A stretch of 64,000 nucleotides of DNA from Bog-473 sp963834405 (GTDB taxonomy: Bacteria; Actinomycetota; Acidimicrobiia; Acidimicrobiales; RAAP-2): NCBI GenBank assembly GCA_963834405.1, contig CAWIBX010000003.1:124001-188000 (forward strand), given 5' to 3'. Below the pieces are notes generated by a model. It saw only the letters and a program-made list of their open reading frames with translations. It had not been told where the DNA came from and made no database searches. Position numbers and translations under genes: made by a program. Numbering within the stretch: the first letter of the stretch is position 1; every line of letters starts with the position of its first letter. This document shows positions 19,402-28,689 of the stretch, in pieces.

Positions 19402-20427
19402 GTGCCAGCCGTCGAGGTCACCGGGCTCATCGTGCGGTACGGCGGCCCCGGCACGCCGCCGGCGGTCGACGGGATCGACCTCGCGGCCGACGCGGGCGAG
19501 GTGGTGGTGATCCTCGGCCCCAACGGCGCGGGCAAGACCTCGACGGTTGAGACGCTCGAGGGCTACCGCCGTCCCGCGGCCGGCGAGGTGCGCGTGCTCG
19601 GCCTGCGCCCGCTCGCCGACCACGCCGCACTGACGGGCCGCATGGGCGTCATGCTCCAACGTGGCGGGGTCTACCCGATGCTCGGCCCGCGGCGCGTGCT
19701 CGATCTCTTCGCCGCCTTCTACGCCGACCCCCTTCCCACCGAGGACCTCCTCGACCTCGTCGGCCTGCGCGCCGTGGCGGCGACGCCGTGGCGGCACCTC
19801 TCCGGTGGGGAGCAGCAGCGACTCTCGCTTGCGCTCGCGCTGGTCGGCCGGCCCGACGTCGCGTTCCTCGACGAGCCGACGGCGGGCGTCGACCCGGAGG
19901 GCCGTCTCGCCATCCGTGCCGTGGTGGCCGGCTTGAAGGACGACGGCGTGTGCGTCCTGCTCACCACCCACGAGCTCACCGAGGCCGAGAAGCTGGCCGA
20001 CCGCATCGTGATCCTCGCGGCGGGGCGCATCGTGCGCCAGGGCACCGCCCATGAGCTCACCAGCGCCGGCACGGAGACGACGGCCGTCACCACCTTCGGA
20101 GCACCACCCGGCCTCGATGTTGCCTCGCTCGCGGCGGCAGTCGGCCCCGCCGCCACCGCCGCGGAAGCGTCGGCCGGCCGCTACCGCGTCGAATACCCCG
20201 TGGCACCCGGCGCCGGGTCGGGTCCCGCCGTCACCGCTGCCATCGCGGCGTGGCTGGCCGAGCGCAACGCGGCCCTCACCGACCTCCACACCGGCCGCTC
20301 GCTCGAGGACGTGTATTTCGACGCCGTGGGTGCGGCCGCCGCCACCGGGACCGGCGCCGCCGCCGACGACCCGCCGTCCGGACTGCCTTCCGAACGCACC
20401 CGCGGCCGTTGGCGCAGGCGTCCATGA
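19402..20427 (+). CDS. ABC-2 type exporter ATPase
   Basis: A 341-residue protein. Walker A GPNGAGKTS, Q-loop VMLQRGGVYPML, signature LSGGEQQRLSLAL, Walker B DVAFLDEPTAGVD and the switch His in LTTHELTEAEKL are all present. The C-terminal 110 residues are an extra regulatory part common in drug and polyketide exporters. It overlaps the permease gene by ATGA. It likely energises export of a lipophilic or drug-like compound, or of a haem-related substrate given the ctaB/ctaA neighbours (the latter is inference). Confidence 0.9.
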   Translation: MPAVEVTGLIVRYGGPGTPPAVDGIDLAADAGEVVVILGPNGAGKTSTVETLEGYRRPAAGEVRVLGLRPLADHAALTGRMGVMLQRGGVYPMLGPRRVLDLFAAFYADPLPTEDLLDLVGLRAVAATPWRHLSGGEQQRLSLALALVGRPDVAFLDEPTAGVDPEGRLAIRAVVAGLKDDGVCVLLTTHELTEAEKLADRIVILAAGRIVRQGTAHELTSAGTETTAVTTFGAPPGLDVASLAAAVGPAATAAEASAGRYRVEYPVAPGAGSGPAVTAAIAAWLAERNAALTDLHTGRSLEDVYFDAVGAAAATGTGAAADDPPSGLPSERTRGRWRRRP

Positions 20428-21188
20428 GCGCGCACCCACCCACCGGCGCCCTGCGCCCACTGGCCGCCCAGACCGGGGCCGAGGTCTACATGACGCTCCG
20501 CCGCGGTGAGACACTGCTGCTCACCATCGGCATCCCGGTCGTGTTCCTCCTTTTCTTCTCGAGCGTTTCGGTCATCAGCACCCCGACGCCGAAAGCGGTC
20601 GACTTCTACGTCCCCGGGATCCTGGCTCTCGCGGTGATGTCGACGGCGATGGTCTCGCTGGGCATCGCCACGGGCTTCGAGCGCGGCTACGGCGTCCTCA
20701 AACGATTGGGCTCCACCCCCCTGGGCCGCCCCCGCCTCCTCGGCGCCAAGATCGTCACGATCGTGGCGGTCGAGCTCCTCCAGGCCGCCGTCCTGGTGCC
20801 CGTCGGGTTCGGGCTGGGTTGGAACCCCGGCGGCGCCGGCGCGTCGGCCGCCATCCCCGCCGCGGTCGCAGCCGTGCTGCTGGGCTCGGCCGCCTTCGCC
20901 GGCATCGGTCTCTTCATGGCCGGGGTCCTCAAGGCCGAGGTGAACCTGGCCGCGGCGAACGGGCTCTACCTGGTGCTGCTCCTCCTCGGCGGCATGATCG
21001 TTCCCATCACCAAGCTGCCGGGCGGACTGCAGGCCGTCGCCAAGCTGCTGCCCGCCGAGGCACTGTCCGCAGCCCTGCACGCCACCCTCGGTGCCGGTGC
21101 CGCCGTCCCGGCGGAGTCGTGGATCGTGCTGGCCGCCTGGGCTTTCGCGGCGCCGCTGGCGGCCGCGCTCACCTTCCGCTGGGAATGA
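20424..21188 (+). CDS. ABC-2 type exporter permease
   Basis: A 254-residue protein, ATG at 20424 inside the stop of the ATPase gene. Six hydrophobic segments, including LLLTIGIPVVFLLFFSSVSV, YVPGILALAVMSTAMVSLGI, AVAAVLLGSAAFAGIGLFMAG and NGLYLVLLLLGGMIVPI. The cytoplasmic GFERGYGVLKRLGSTPL loop is typical of ABC-2 permeases. It ends tail-to-tail with the TlpA-like gene, overlapping it by 20 bases. Confidence 0.88.
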   Translation: MSAHPPTGALRPLAAQTGAEVYMTLRRGETLLLTIGIPVVFLLFFSSVSVISTPTPKAVDFYVPGILALAVMSTAMVSLGIATGFERGYGVLKRLGSTPLGRPRLLGAKIVTIVAVELLQAAVLVPVGFGLGWNPGGAGASAAIPAAVAAVLLGSAAFAGIGLFMAGVLKAEVNLAAANGLYLVLLLLGGMIVPITKLPGGLQAVAKLLPAEALSAALHATLGAGAAVPAESWIVLAAWAFAAPLAAALTFRWE

Positions 21189-21873
21189 GCGCGCGCTCGT
21201 CCGATACCAAGGACGACGGCGTCAGCACGTCGCCCCGGACGATCCGGTCGATCGTGCCGTTCCCACGGACGAACACGGCGTACGGGTCGCCCGTGAAGAA
21301 GAAGAGCCCGCTCGTGATATTTATGTCCGGGTCGTAGGCCACCGGGAAGGTGACCCCGCTGGCCTTGATAAAGGCCTGCGCGCTGGACCTGGTGTCCTCG
21401 CTGTCGACGCCGATCACCCGGATGCGAGCCAGCGGGCCCCCGGACGCATCCTGCTGGTGGACGGCCGCGGCCAGCGGGGGCAGCTCCTGATGGCAGCTGG
21501 GGCACCAGTTGCCGAAGAAGAGCAGAACGGCCGGGGTCCCGCCGCTCCCCCCGTCGGCGGGCACCGACACCCGGCTCCTGCCCACCGGTCCGACGTTGTC
21601 CGCCGTGAACGCCGGCACCGGACCTCCGACGAACGGTCCGCCACCGCCCGAACCCGAACCCGAACCAGAACCAGAACCCGAGCCCGACGTCTGGCTCGTG
21701 CCCACGCTCGTGAACAGCCCCACGCCCAGCGCAACGGCCAGCGCGACACCGATTGCGAGGAACCGCTTGCGCGGCGCCCGGCGCGCCGGCCCGGGAGGGC
21801 CTGGCGACCCCGGCCCCGGCCCCGAAGGCTCCGGCTTCTCCGCCCCCTCGGCGGCTGGCACTGCATCGGACAT
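21169..21873 (-). CDS. Membrane-anchored TlpA/ResA-like thioredoxin-fold protein
   Basis: A 234-residue protein. A Pro-rich cytoplasmic start, one membrane anchor (about 38-57, FLAIGVALAVALGVGLF), a Gly-Ser repeat linker (about 63-79), then a thioredoxin domain with Trp-Cys-Pro-Ser-Cys (Cys124 and Cys127) in FFGNWCPSC. The position beside haem A synthesis genes fits a role in cytochrome maturation or copper-site thiol reduction for cytochrome oxidase. That assignment rests on context. Confidence 0.82.
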   Translation of the reverse strand: MSDAVPAAEGAEKPEPSGPGPGSPGPPGPARRAPRKRFLAIGVALAVALGVGLFTSVGTSQTSGSGSGSGSGSGSGGGGPFVGGPVPAFTADNVGPVGRSRVSVPADGGSGGTPAVLLFFGNWCPSCHQELPPLAAAVHQQDASGGPLARIRVIGVDSEDTRSSAQAFIKASGVTFPVAYDPDINITSGLFFFTGDPYAVFVRGNGTIDRIVRGDVLTPSSLVSDERALIPSGR

Positions 21874-21887
21874 CGGAGCGGAAGAAC

Positions 21888-22823
21888 TTAGTGAATGTGG
21901 TTGCGGATGAGGACGTCGCCCGCCATGGCCACGAACAGCACGGTGAGGTAGGTGATGGAGTAGCCGAAGACGCGCATCGCCTCGCGGCCCGTGGCCGCGC
22001 CGGTCTGGGCCAGGCCCCACAGCCGCGTCACCAGGTAAAGGAACCCGAACCCGAGCACCGTGGCCGTGATCATGTAGATCCATCCCAGATGCGCCACCGG
22101 TCCGAACACGAACGACACCGCGACCAGCGCCACCGTGTAGTAGACGATCTCGGTCGTCGTCCGCTTCATCGATGCCACCACGGGCAACATGGGCACGTCC
22201 GCCGCCGCATAGTCATCGCGGTACTTGACCGCCAGCGACCAGAAGTGCGGCGGCGTCCAGATGAAGATGATGGCGAACAGCACCACCGGCGCCCACGCCA
22301 GCGAGTCCGTCACCGCCGCCCAGCCCACGAGCACGGGCACCGCTCCCGCAGCGCCGCCGATGACGATGTTCTGCGAGGAGCGGCGCTTCAGCCACAGCGT
22401 GTACACGAAGACGTAGAAGAGCGTCGCCGAGATCGCCAGCACGGCCGACAGCAGGTTCACCGCCTGCCACAGCTCCACGAACGCGGCCACCTCGAGGACC
22501 AGCGCGAACACCAGCGCAGCCGTCGCCGACATCGCCCCGGTGACCAGCGGCCGGTTCTTGGTCCGGTTCATCAGCCGGTCGATGTCCCGGTCGACGACCA
22601 TGTTGATGGCGTTGGCGCCCCCGGCGGCCAGCGCCCCACCGGCGACCGTGGCCGCCATCAGCCACAGCGGAGGCAGCCCGCGCTGGGCCACCACCATGGT
22701 GGGCACCGTCGTGACCAGCAGGAGCTCGATGATCCGTGGCTTTGTCAGCGCGACATACGCCCCGACGGTCGACCGCGACCGCCTCGCTCGCTGGCCCGGG
22801 AGGGCGGGCGCCTCGATAGACAT
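21888..22823 (-). CDS. ctaB: Protohaem IX farnesyltransferase (haem O synthase)
   Basis: A 311-residue UbiA-family membrane protein. KPRIIELLLVTTVPTM begins helix 1. The polyprenyl-diphosphate and Mg2+ site NAINMVVDRDIDRLMNRT is intact, and a second Asp-rich loop follows (YRDDYAAADVPML). About eight to nine helices. It converts haem B to haem O for cytochrome oxidase. It is divergent from ctaA with 69 bases between starts, a common actinobacterial arrangement. Confidence 0.95.
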   Translation of the reverse strand: MSIEAPALPGQRARRSRSTVGAYVALTKPRIIELLLVTTVPTMVVAQRGLPPLWLMAATVAGGALAAGGANAINMVVDRDIDRLMNRTKNRPLVTGAMSATAALVFALVLEVAAFVELWQAVNLLSAVLAISATLFYVFVYTLWLKRRSSQNIVIGGAAGAVPVLVGWAAVTDSLAWAPVVLFAIIFIWTPPHFWSLAVKYRDDYAAADVPMLPVVASMKRTTTEIVYYTVALVAVSFVFGPVAHLGWIYMITATVLGFGFLYLVTRLWGLAQTGAATGREAMRVFGYSITYLTVLFVAMAGDVLIRNHIH

Positions 22824-22892
22824 GTCGGAGCCAGCCTACGACCAGGGTCTGAGCCGGGACCAGGCGGCAGGTCTCGGTACCATTGACCCCTC

Positions 22893-23861
22893 GTGTCGCG
22901 GCGCCGTCCCTTCACCATCACCCCCTCCGCGGGCCACCGGGTCAACCTCGTCGCCCTGGCGCTGACGGCCCTTATCGTGCTGACGGGCGGGGCCGTGCGC
23001 CTCACCGGCAGCGGCCTCGGCTGCAGCAACTGGCCCGAGTGCACCGCCGGCCACCTCACCCCGGCGCTCCAGTTTCACGGGCTGGTCGAGTTCGGCAACC
23101 GCCTGGTCACGGTGGTGCTCGTGATCGCCGTGGCCGCTTCGTTCCTCGCCATGGCCTTCCGCCGCCCCCGCCGGCGGGACCTCATGTGGCTGAGCGGCGG
23201 GCTCGTGGCCGGCGTCCTGGCCCAAGCCGTCCTCGGCGGCATCGTCGTCTACACCAAGCTCAACCCCTACGTGGTCATGGTGCACTTCCTGGCCACCATG
23301 CTGCTCCTGGTCGACGCCGTCGTCCTGGTGCACCGTGACCGCCTGGACTACTCCCCTGGCTCGGCCCACCTGCTGGTGCCCCGGGCGCTGATCAGGCTCT
23401 ACTACGTCCTGCTCGCGCTGCTGACGCTCGTCCTCGCCGCGGGCACGGCGACGACGGGTGCGGGGCCGCACGCCGGCGACAGCTCGGGCCAGCAGATCGC
23501 CAAGCGCATCCCCATCGCCCTGCGCGACATGGCCGAGCTCCACTCGAGCATGGCCCTCCTCATGGTCGGCCTCACGCTCGGCCTCGTGGTCGCGCTCCAC
23601 GCTACCGGGGTCCCCGAGCGGGTGCGCCGTTCGGCCCGCATCCTCATGATCGTGATGGCGGCCCAGGCCGGGGTCGGCTACACGCAGTACTTCACCCACC
23701 TGCCGGCACTGCTGGTCGAGGTGCACCTGCTGGGCGCCACCGCCATCGTGGTCGGGACGGTGCAGACCTTTCTGGCCTGCACGTATCACGCCTCTGAGGT
23801 CGTGGCCACCCCGCCTGTCCCCGACACATCGGCGGCGGGCGTCCCGATCGGTGCCCGGTAA
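22893..23861 (+). CDS. ctaA: Haem A synthase (COX15/CtaA family)
   Basis: A 322-residue protein from GTG at 22893. GGAVRLTGSGLGCSNWPEC, with the conserved Cys pair, is followed by HGLVEFGNRLVT, LGGIVVYTKLNPYVVMVHF and ELHSSMALLMVG, which carry the haem-ligand His residues on eight helices. It oxidises haem O to haem A and pairs with the divergent ctaB. The protein ends about 30 bases before tRNA-Glu. Confidence 0.95.
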   Translation: MSRRRPFTITPSAGHRVNLVALALTALIVLTGGAVRLTGSGLGCSNWPECTAGHLTPALQFHGLVEFGNRLVTVVLVIAVAASFLAMAFRRPRRRDLMWLSGGLVAGVLAQAVLGGIVVYTKLNPYVVMVHFLATMLLLVDAVVLVHRDRLDYSPGSAHLLVPRALIRLYYVLLALLTLVLAAGTATTGAGPHAGDSSGQQIAKRIPIALRDMAELHSSMALLMVGLTLGLVVALHATGVPERVRRSARILMIVMAAQAGVGYTQYFTHLPALLVEVHLLGATAIVVGTVQTFLACTYHASEVVATPPVPDTSAAGVPIGAR

Positions 23862-23893
23862 CCTTGATCGTCCCGTGCCGCCGGCACGGTCCC

Positions 23894-23966
23894 GCCCCCA
23901 TCGTCTAGCGGCCTAGGACACCGCCCTTTCACGGCGGCAGCACCGGTTCGAATCCGGTTGGGGGTG
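23894..23966 (+). tRNA. tRNA-Glu (TTC anticodon)
   Basis: A 73-base cloverleaf. The acceptor arm GCCCCCA pairs with TGGGGGT (first pair G-T). The anticodon stem CCGCC/GGCGG closes the loop CTTTCAC with anticodon TTC. The T arm is ACCGG-TTCGAAT-CCGGT. CCA is not encoded. Confidence 0.95.
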
Positions 23967-24015
23967 CGGCTGATCCCGATTGCACTGAGCACTGAGGGCG
24001 GCAACGATCTCAGTT

Positions 24016-24438
24016 GTGGACCAACCTGCAGCCACCGGCAAGCCGCTGCCGCTCATCCTCGCTCGCGAGCTGGCGTCGAGTCTCGCGACCCCGATGTTCC
24101 TGCTGGACGCGCGAGGTGTTCTGGTCTTCTACAACGATGCCGCGGCCTTGCTGATCGGGAAGCCGTTCGTCGAAATGGGCGAGATTCCGGCCGAGGAGTT
24201 CGGCGCGGTCCTGCACCTGAAGACCCCGGGTGGCGAGCCGGTTCGCCGACGGGACTCTCCTTCGGGAATCGCATTCTTCGAGCGCCGTCCTTCGCACCAG
24301 ACGCTCGCCGCAACGGGATTCGACGGAGTGCAGCGGCTCGTGCACGCGACCGCGTATCCGTTGTTCGGTACGAACAGCGAGATGCACGGCGTCGTTTCGG
24401 TCTTCTGGGAGGTCGCCGACCCGGATCGTGGGTCCTGA
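24016..24438 (+). CDS. Single PAS-domain protein
   Basis: A 140-residue protein from GTG at 24016. LASSLATPMFLLDARGVLVFYNDAAALLIG (as one PAS core), a DSPSGIAFFERRPSHQTL loop and a closing strand HGVVSVFWEVAD fit one PAS fold with no attached output domain. The stop overlaps the ATG of the MBL hydrolase (TGATG), so both are made together. It may sense a ligand or redox state for that partner. Function beyond the fold is unknown. Confidence 0.72.
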   Translation: MDQPAATGKPLPLILARELASSLATPMFLLDARGVLVFYNDAAALLIGKPFVEMGEIPAEEFGAVLHLKTPGGEPVRRRDSPSGIAFFERRPSHQTLAATGFDGVQRLVHATAYPLFGTNSEMHGVVSVFWEVADPDRGS

Positions 24439-25310
24439 TGTACGCGCGCGTATGGGGCTGCCGTGGCTCGGTCGCCGCGCCGGGCCCCGACACCGTCAAG
24501 TACGGCGGCAACACGTCGTGCGTCGAGGTGCGCCTGGCGGGCGGACAGATCCTTGTCCTGGACGCCGGGACCGGCATCCGACCGCTCGGCGTGGTGATGC
24601 AGACGAGCCCGGTCCCCGAACTGCACATCCTCCTCAGCCATCTTCACCTCGACCACCTACAGGGCCTCGGGTTCTTCCGCCCGCTCTTCAATCCCGACCT
24701 TGAAATCCACCTCTGGGGGCCGCCATCTCCCGTCCAGACCCTTGCCGAGCGCATCGCCATGTACCTGTCTCCCCCACTGTTCCCGGTCAGCCTGGACGAC
24801 GTCCCGGCGCGGCTCACGTTTCACGACGCCCCCGATGACGCCGTCGCGATCGGTTCGGCGACCATGCGAGCGGGCCTGGTGCAGCACCAGGGTCCGACCG
24901 TCGGCTACCGGATCGACGAAGACGGACATTCGCTGGTGTACATGCCGGATCACGAGCCCTCGCTCGGAACGGAGCTTCGTTCACTCCCGCCGGAATGGAT
25001 GAGCGGGTATGACATCGCGCGAGACGCCGATGTCTTGCTGCATGACGCGCAGTATCGCGATCACGAGTACGGCGCGCACATCGGCTGGGGCCATTCGGGA
25101 GTCGCCGACGCGGTTGAGTTCGCCGAGAAGGCGGGCGTGCGGAACCTCGTGTTGTTCCACCACGACCCCTACCACACCGACAACGAGCTCGAAGAGGTCC
25201 TCCGCGAGGCCCGCAAGATCCGGCCGTCGGCCGAAGACAGGGTCTGCCTGGCCAGCGAGGGCATGACGATCACCCTCGATGGCGCAGGCGTACAGCTCGT
25301 CCCCGGGTGA
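24438..25310 (+). CDS. Metallo-beta-lactamase-fold hydrolase
   Basis: A 290-residue protein. The opening VWGCRGSVAAPGPDTVKYGG and CVEV are typical of the cNMP phosphodiesterase/PhnP-like MBL group. The zinc motif is SHLHLDHLQGLGFF, with later ligands Asp in YMPDHEPSL, Asp and His in DVLLHDAQY, and His in LVLFHHDPYHTD. It is coupled by TGATG to the PAS protein. A phosphodiesterase role, perhaps on a cyclic nucleotide, is plausible but unproven. Confidence 0.8.
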   Translation: MYARVWGCRGSVAAPGPDTVKYGGNTSCVEVRLAGGQILVLDAGTGIRPLGVVMQTSPVPELHILLSHLHLDHLQGLGFFRPLFNPDLEIHLWGPPSPVQTLAERIAMYLSPPLFPVSLDDVPARLTFHDAPDDAVAIGSATMRAGLVQHQGPTVGYRIDEDGHSLVYMPDHEPSLGTELRSLPPEWMSGYDIARDADVLLHDAQYRDHEYGAHIGWGHSGVADAVEFAEKAGVRNLVLFHHDPYHTDNELEEVLREARKIRPSAEDRVCLASEGMTITLDGAGVQLVPG

Positions 25311-25355
25311 GGTTGAACGAGATCAGTCGAGGACGCAGTTGCTTGGCTTGCCTAG

Positions 25356-25721
25356 CTAGTTGGCCGCTGAACGCGGGGGCAGGTCCCCGATCATGTCGAG
25401 CAACTCCTCGCGTCCGAGCCCGTAGTGCCGCGCCAGATCCAACAGTTCGGCCGCCTTAGCTCGCACGATCCCTCGTTCCGGCATGCCTGCGACCGTCACG
25501 CCGCGGCCCCGGCGGAACTCCAGCACACCCTCGTCGCGGAGTATCCGCAGGGCACGCAGCACGGTGTTCGTGTGGACCCCGAGCACGACCGCCATGTCGC
25601 GGGCCGGCGGCAGTCGCTGCCCCGGTCGGACGTCGCCTCGAACGATGTCGCCCCGGATCTCCGCCGCCACCTGGTCGTGCAGCGCGAGGGCGCCTTCCCG
25701 CTCGATCTTGACAGGATCCAT
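25356..25721 (-). CDS. GntR-family regulator, YtrA-like
   Basis: A 121-residue protein. The winged helix ALHDQVAAEIRGDIVRG, LPPARDMAVVLGVHTNTVLR and GRGVTVAG is followed by only about 40 helical residues, the short effector part of the YtrA subgroup. ATG at 25721. Its start is 23 bases from the divergent NHL-protein start, so the two promoters must overlap and this regulator probably controls both. Confidence 0.82.
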   Translation of the reverse strand: MDPVKIEREGALALHDQVAAEIRGDIVRGDVRPGQRLPPARDMAVVLGVHTNTVLRALRILRDEGVLEFRRGRGVTVAGMPERGIVRAKAAELLDLARHYGLGREELLDMIGDLPPRSAAN

Positions 25722-25744
25722 GGTGACATGCAGAGTAGCACTAC

Positions 25745-26938
25745 ATGGCAACCACCGAGGTAGCCGAACCCCGCCGGGCGGACTCCCCGGAGCAGTCGCC
25801 ACCGGAGGCCGTGATCCGCGAGGCCCGGCGACGCCAGCGCCGGCGCTGGACGGCCTGGGCGGTCGCCGCCGTCGCCCTGGCCGTCGTGGGCATCGTCGTG
25901 TCCGTGCTCGTGCCGGGCCCGGGCGGTAGCGGCCGCAAGCCAACCCGAGCGACACCGCCGAGCCGCTCCGTCCGCGTCTCGGCACCGCCGTCCCTCCAGC
26001 CCGAACGCCCGCAATCGCTCGCCCTCGGCCCCGGGGGGACGCTGTACGTCGCGGACACGTTGCGCAATCAGATCCTCGAACGTCTGCCGGACGGCCGGTT
26101 CACTGTGCTCGTTGGCGACGGCAAGGTCGGCTTTTCGGGTGACGGCGGGCCCGCCACCGCCGCGGAGATCAGCGACCCGGGGGGTATGGCGGTGGCACCC
26201 GACGGGACCCTGTACTTCGCGGACGATGGCAACTTCCGCATCCGTGCCGTATCGCCCGCGGGGACGATCACCACCGTCGCCGGCGACGGCCAGTCCGGGA
26301 ACGGGTACGTGAGCGACGGGACACCGGCGCTGGACGCGTCGATCATCCCGTACGACGTGATCACCGGACCCGACGGCGCGCTCTATGTGGCAACGGATCA
26401 AGAAGTCCTCCGCCTCGGCTCGGGTGGAACCTTCACCTGCCTGGTTGGCTGCAACCGCAACAGCCCCTACGCCGGGGACTACGGCGCCGGCGGCTCTGCG
26501 GAGGCGGGGTCGGCGGACGGACCGAACGGCCTCGCCTTCGACGCGGCGGGAGACCTGTACATCGCGGGCTCCAACACGAAGGAAATCCTGATGGTCGACC
26601 CTCGGGGCATCCTCCACGACATCGGGAGCGTCTACCCGAGAGGTCCGGGAGGACTGGTGACCGGTCCCGGCGGCACGGTCTTCGCCATGGACGAGCTCGG
26701 CCTCGTACAGCTGACGCCGACCGGCATCCGCTCCATCTTTAGGTTCCCCGGCGGATACAAGGCCAAAGTCATCTTCCACGGCATCAACGGCTTCTCGCCC
26801 AACGGCATCGCGATCGACCCGGACGGCTCCATCTTCGTCGACACGTTCTACGGCAACGGCTACACGACCGAGTCGGCCATCGCGGTGGTCAGACCGAACG
26901 GGACCTCAGCGCTTCTCTGGCACGCCAAACCGGGCTGA
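25745..26938 (+). CDS. Membrane-anchored NHL-repeat beta-propeller protein
   Basis: A 397-residue protein. A basic cytoplasmic start (REARRRQRRRW), one membrane helix (about 37-57) and then an extracytoplasmic propeller of NHL-type blades: PQSLALGPGGTLYVADTLRN, GGMAVAPDGTLYFADDGNFR, NGLAFDAAGDLYIAGSNTKE and NGIAIDPDGSIFVDTFYGNG. FSGDGGPATAAEI is a common signature of these blades. It is probably a binding or scaffold protein at the cell surface. No enzyme motif is visible. Divergent from the GntR gene. Confidence 0.78.
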   Translation: MATTEVAEPRRADSPEQSPPEAVIREARRRQRRRWTAWAVAAVALAVVGIVVSVLVPGPGGSGRKPTRATPPSRSVRVSAPPSLQPERPQSLALGPGGTLYVADTLRNQILERLPDGRFTVLVGDGKVGFSGDGGPATAAEISDPGGMAVAPDGTLYFADDGNFRIRAVSPAGTITTVAGDGQSGNGYVSDGTPALDASIIPYDVITGPDGALYVATDQEVLRLGSGGTFTCLVGCNRNSPYAGDYGAGGSAEAGSADGPNGLAFDAAGDLYIAGSNTKEILMVDPRGILHDIGSVYPRGPGGLVTGPGGTVFAMDELGLVQLTPTGIRSIFRFPGGYKAKVIFHGINGFSPNGIAIDPDGSIFVDTFYGNGYTTESAIAVVRPNGTSALLWHAKPG

Positions 26939-26946
26939 ACCCGGTA

Positions 26947-28183
26947 TCAGGCCCAGATGACGACGAGGTCCTTCACGTGACGCAGTCCGGGCGGGTACTC
27001 GAGGTCCTCATGCCCAGGCTTGATGCGGTAGTCGGGGATGCGCGCATGCCACTCCTTCAGCGTCACCCGTAACTCTCGCCGGGCGAGGTGACTGCCCAGG
27101 CACCGGTGCACGCCGCCGCCGAAGGCGATGTGCCGGTTTTCCTCGCGGTCGAAGCGGACCTCGGTGCTGTCCGTGAAGGCACCGGGGTCGATGTTCGCCG
27201 CTCCGTAGCTCACGAGGACTGCGGTGCCCTGCGCGACTTTCCGGCCGTTCGGGAGCTCGGTGTCCTCGGTGGCCACGCGGGGGACACCCATCGGCACCGG
27301 AGACTCCCATCGCAGCAGCTCCTCGACCGCCGACGGAACGACGGAGGGGTCCGCGACGATCTGGCGCCGGTGTTCGGGATGCTGGGCCAGAAACCGCGTA
27401 GAAGCAGGTCAGCGAGTCGCTGACGGTGTCGAGGCCGGCGATGAGGAAGAGGAACAGGATGTCGAGCACCTCGTCGGTACTGAGCCGGTCGCCGTCGATC
27501 TCGGCGGCCAGGAATCCCGAGATGACATCGTCCCGTGGCGATTTCGTACGGTCGGCGATCACCCCACCGAAGTACTCGTAGATCTCTTGACCGGTGGCGT
27601 CTTGGACCTTCCGCCGCGCCTCAGGGTCGAGAAGCGCGTCCGGGTCGATCTTCTCGGGGTGCAGGATGCCGTCCCGCAGGTGGAGGAACATGTCCAGCTG
27701 GTCCTCCGGGAGGCCCATCAGACCGAGGAACACCGACGAAGGCAGGATCTCGGCGAACTCCTCGGTGAAGTTGCACTCACCTCGCTTGATGAATCCGTCG
27801 ATAAGTGCGTTGACCCGTCGGCTGATGTCCTGCTCCTGCGCGTCCATGCGACGCGGGGCGAAGAGCGGGTCCAGGAGTTTGCGGTACTTGGCATGTAGCG
27901 GCGGGTCTACATTGAGAGGGATCAACGGGCGGACGTTGCCCAGTCCCATCTCGACCCGGGACGAAAAGAATTGGTGGTTGCGCAGCACGTGGTCGGTCGT
28001 GGCCCGGTCGAAGCTGACGGCCACTCCGGGGCTCAACTCGAAGTACCCACCCTTCTCTATCCTCTTGAGATAACCCGGCTGCGGCTCCTTCATGTCCAGC
28101 ATGGCGTACGTGGCCGCCTCGGTGTCGTCCTCGGAAGTCCTGTCGATCTTCACCACATCGTCTGTCGAGGTCCTGTCGGTCAC
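26947..28183 (-). CDS. Cytochrome P450, interrupted by one extra base
   Basis: The first frame runs from GTG at 28183 through the I-helix LFLFLIAGLDTVSDSLTCFYA and then loses similarity near 27395. The adjacent frame resumes with the K-helix EELLRWESP, the GYGAANIDPGAF-type region and the haem loop FGGGVHRCLGSHLARRE with the Cys ligand. Removing one base from TACGCGG gives 412 codons, normal for a class I bacterial P450. Catalysis would be hydroxylation of a small lipid or terpenoid, with separate ferredoxin and reductase not seen here. The break is more likely a sequence error than decay. Confidence 0.82.
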
Positions 28184-28300
28184 GCCGCACCCCCTTCGTC
28201 AGGTACTCCACCGACATTAGAGACCGCCGTAGGCCGGCGCTGCGCGCTGGCGGGTTGGCCCGGTTCTAGCGAGCGTCAGACCGGTCCGTCCTTCTCGGAG

Positions 28301-28588
28301 CTAGGAGTCCACCGCCTGCTGCTCCAGACGGTGGATCGGCATGACGGCCGGCTCGCCGACGTCGAGCCCGACGTCGGCGATGATTGGCATGAGGGCTTCG
28401 CCGAACTTGCCGAAGGCCTCTTCCGACTCCCAGATGTCGTAGACCATGAGGTCACCGTCGTCGCCGAAGCACGAATGATGGATCCGGCCGCTCGGGGTGG
28501 AGTCACCGGCCTCGAGGAGCCGGCGGTGCACCTCCTCGAATTGCGCCATCGTCATCCCTTTGGGGTGGAAGTACACCGCGATCGCCAT
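28301..28588 (-). CDS. Small ABM-like dimeric alpha/beta-barrel protein
   Basis: A 95-residue protein, ATG at 28588 with GGAGGAC just upstream. MAIAVYFHPKGMTMAQFEEV, GRIHHSCFGDDGDLMVYDIW and ESEEAFGKFGEALMPI match the compact two-strand, two-helix fold of antibiotic-biosynthesis-monooxygenase-like proteins. It sits between the P450 and the exporter gene. It could assist the P450 pathway, but its reaction is unknown. Confidence 0.7.
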   Translation of the reverse strand: MAIAVYFHPKGMTMAQFEEVHRRLLEAGDSTPSGRIHHSCFGDDGDLMVYDIWESEEAFGKFGEALMPIIADVGLDVGEPAVMPIHRLEQQAVDS

Positions 28589-28689
28589 CTGTCCTCCTTC
28601 TGCCCGCAGCGCGGCCGCCTGCCGACATCGCAGGCGATGATGCGGACGTGAGGGACTCTTCCGCTCGCGAGGACTCAGCTGCAACTCAG

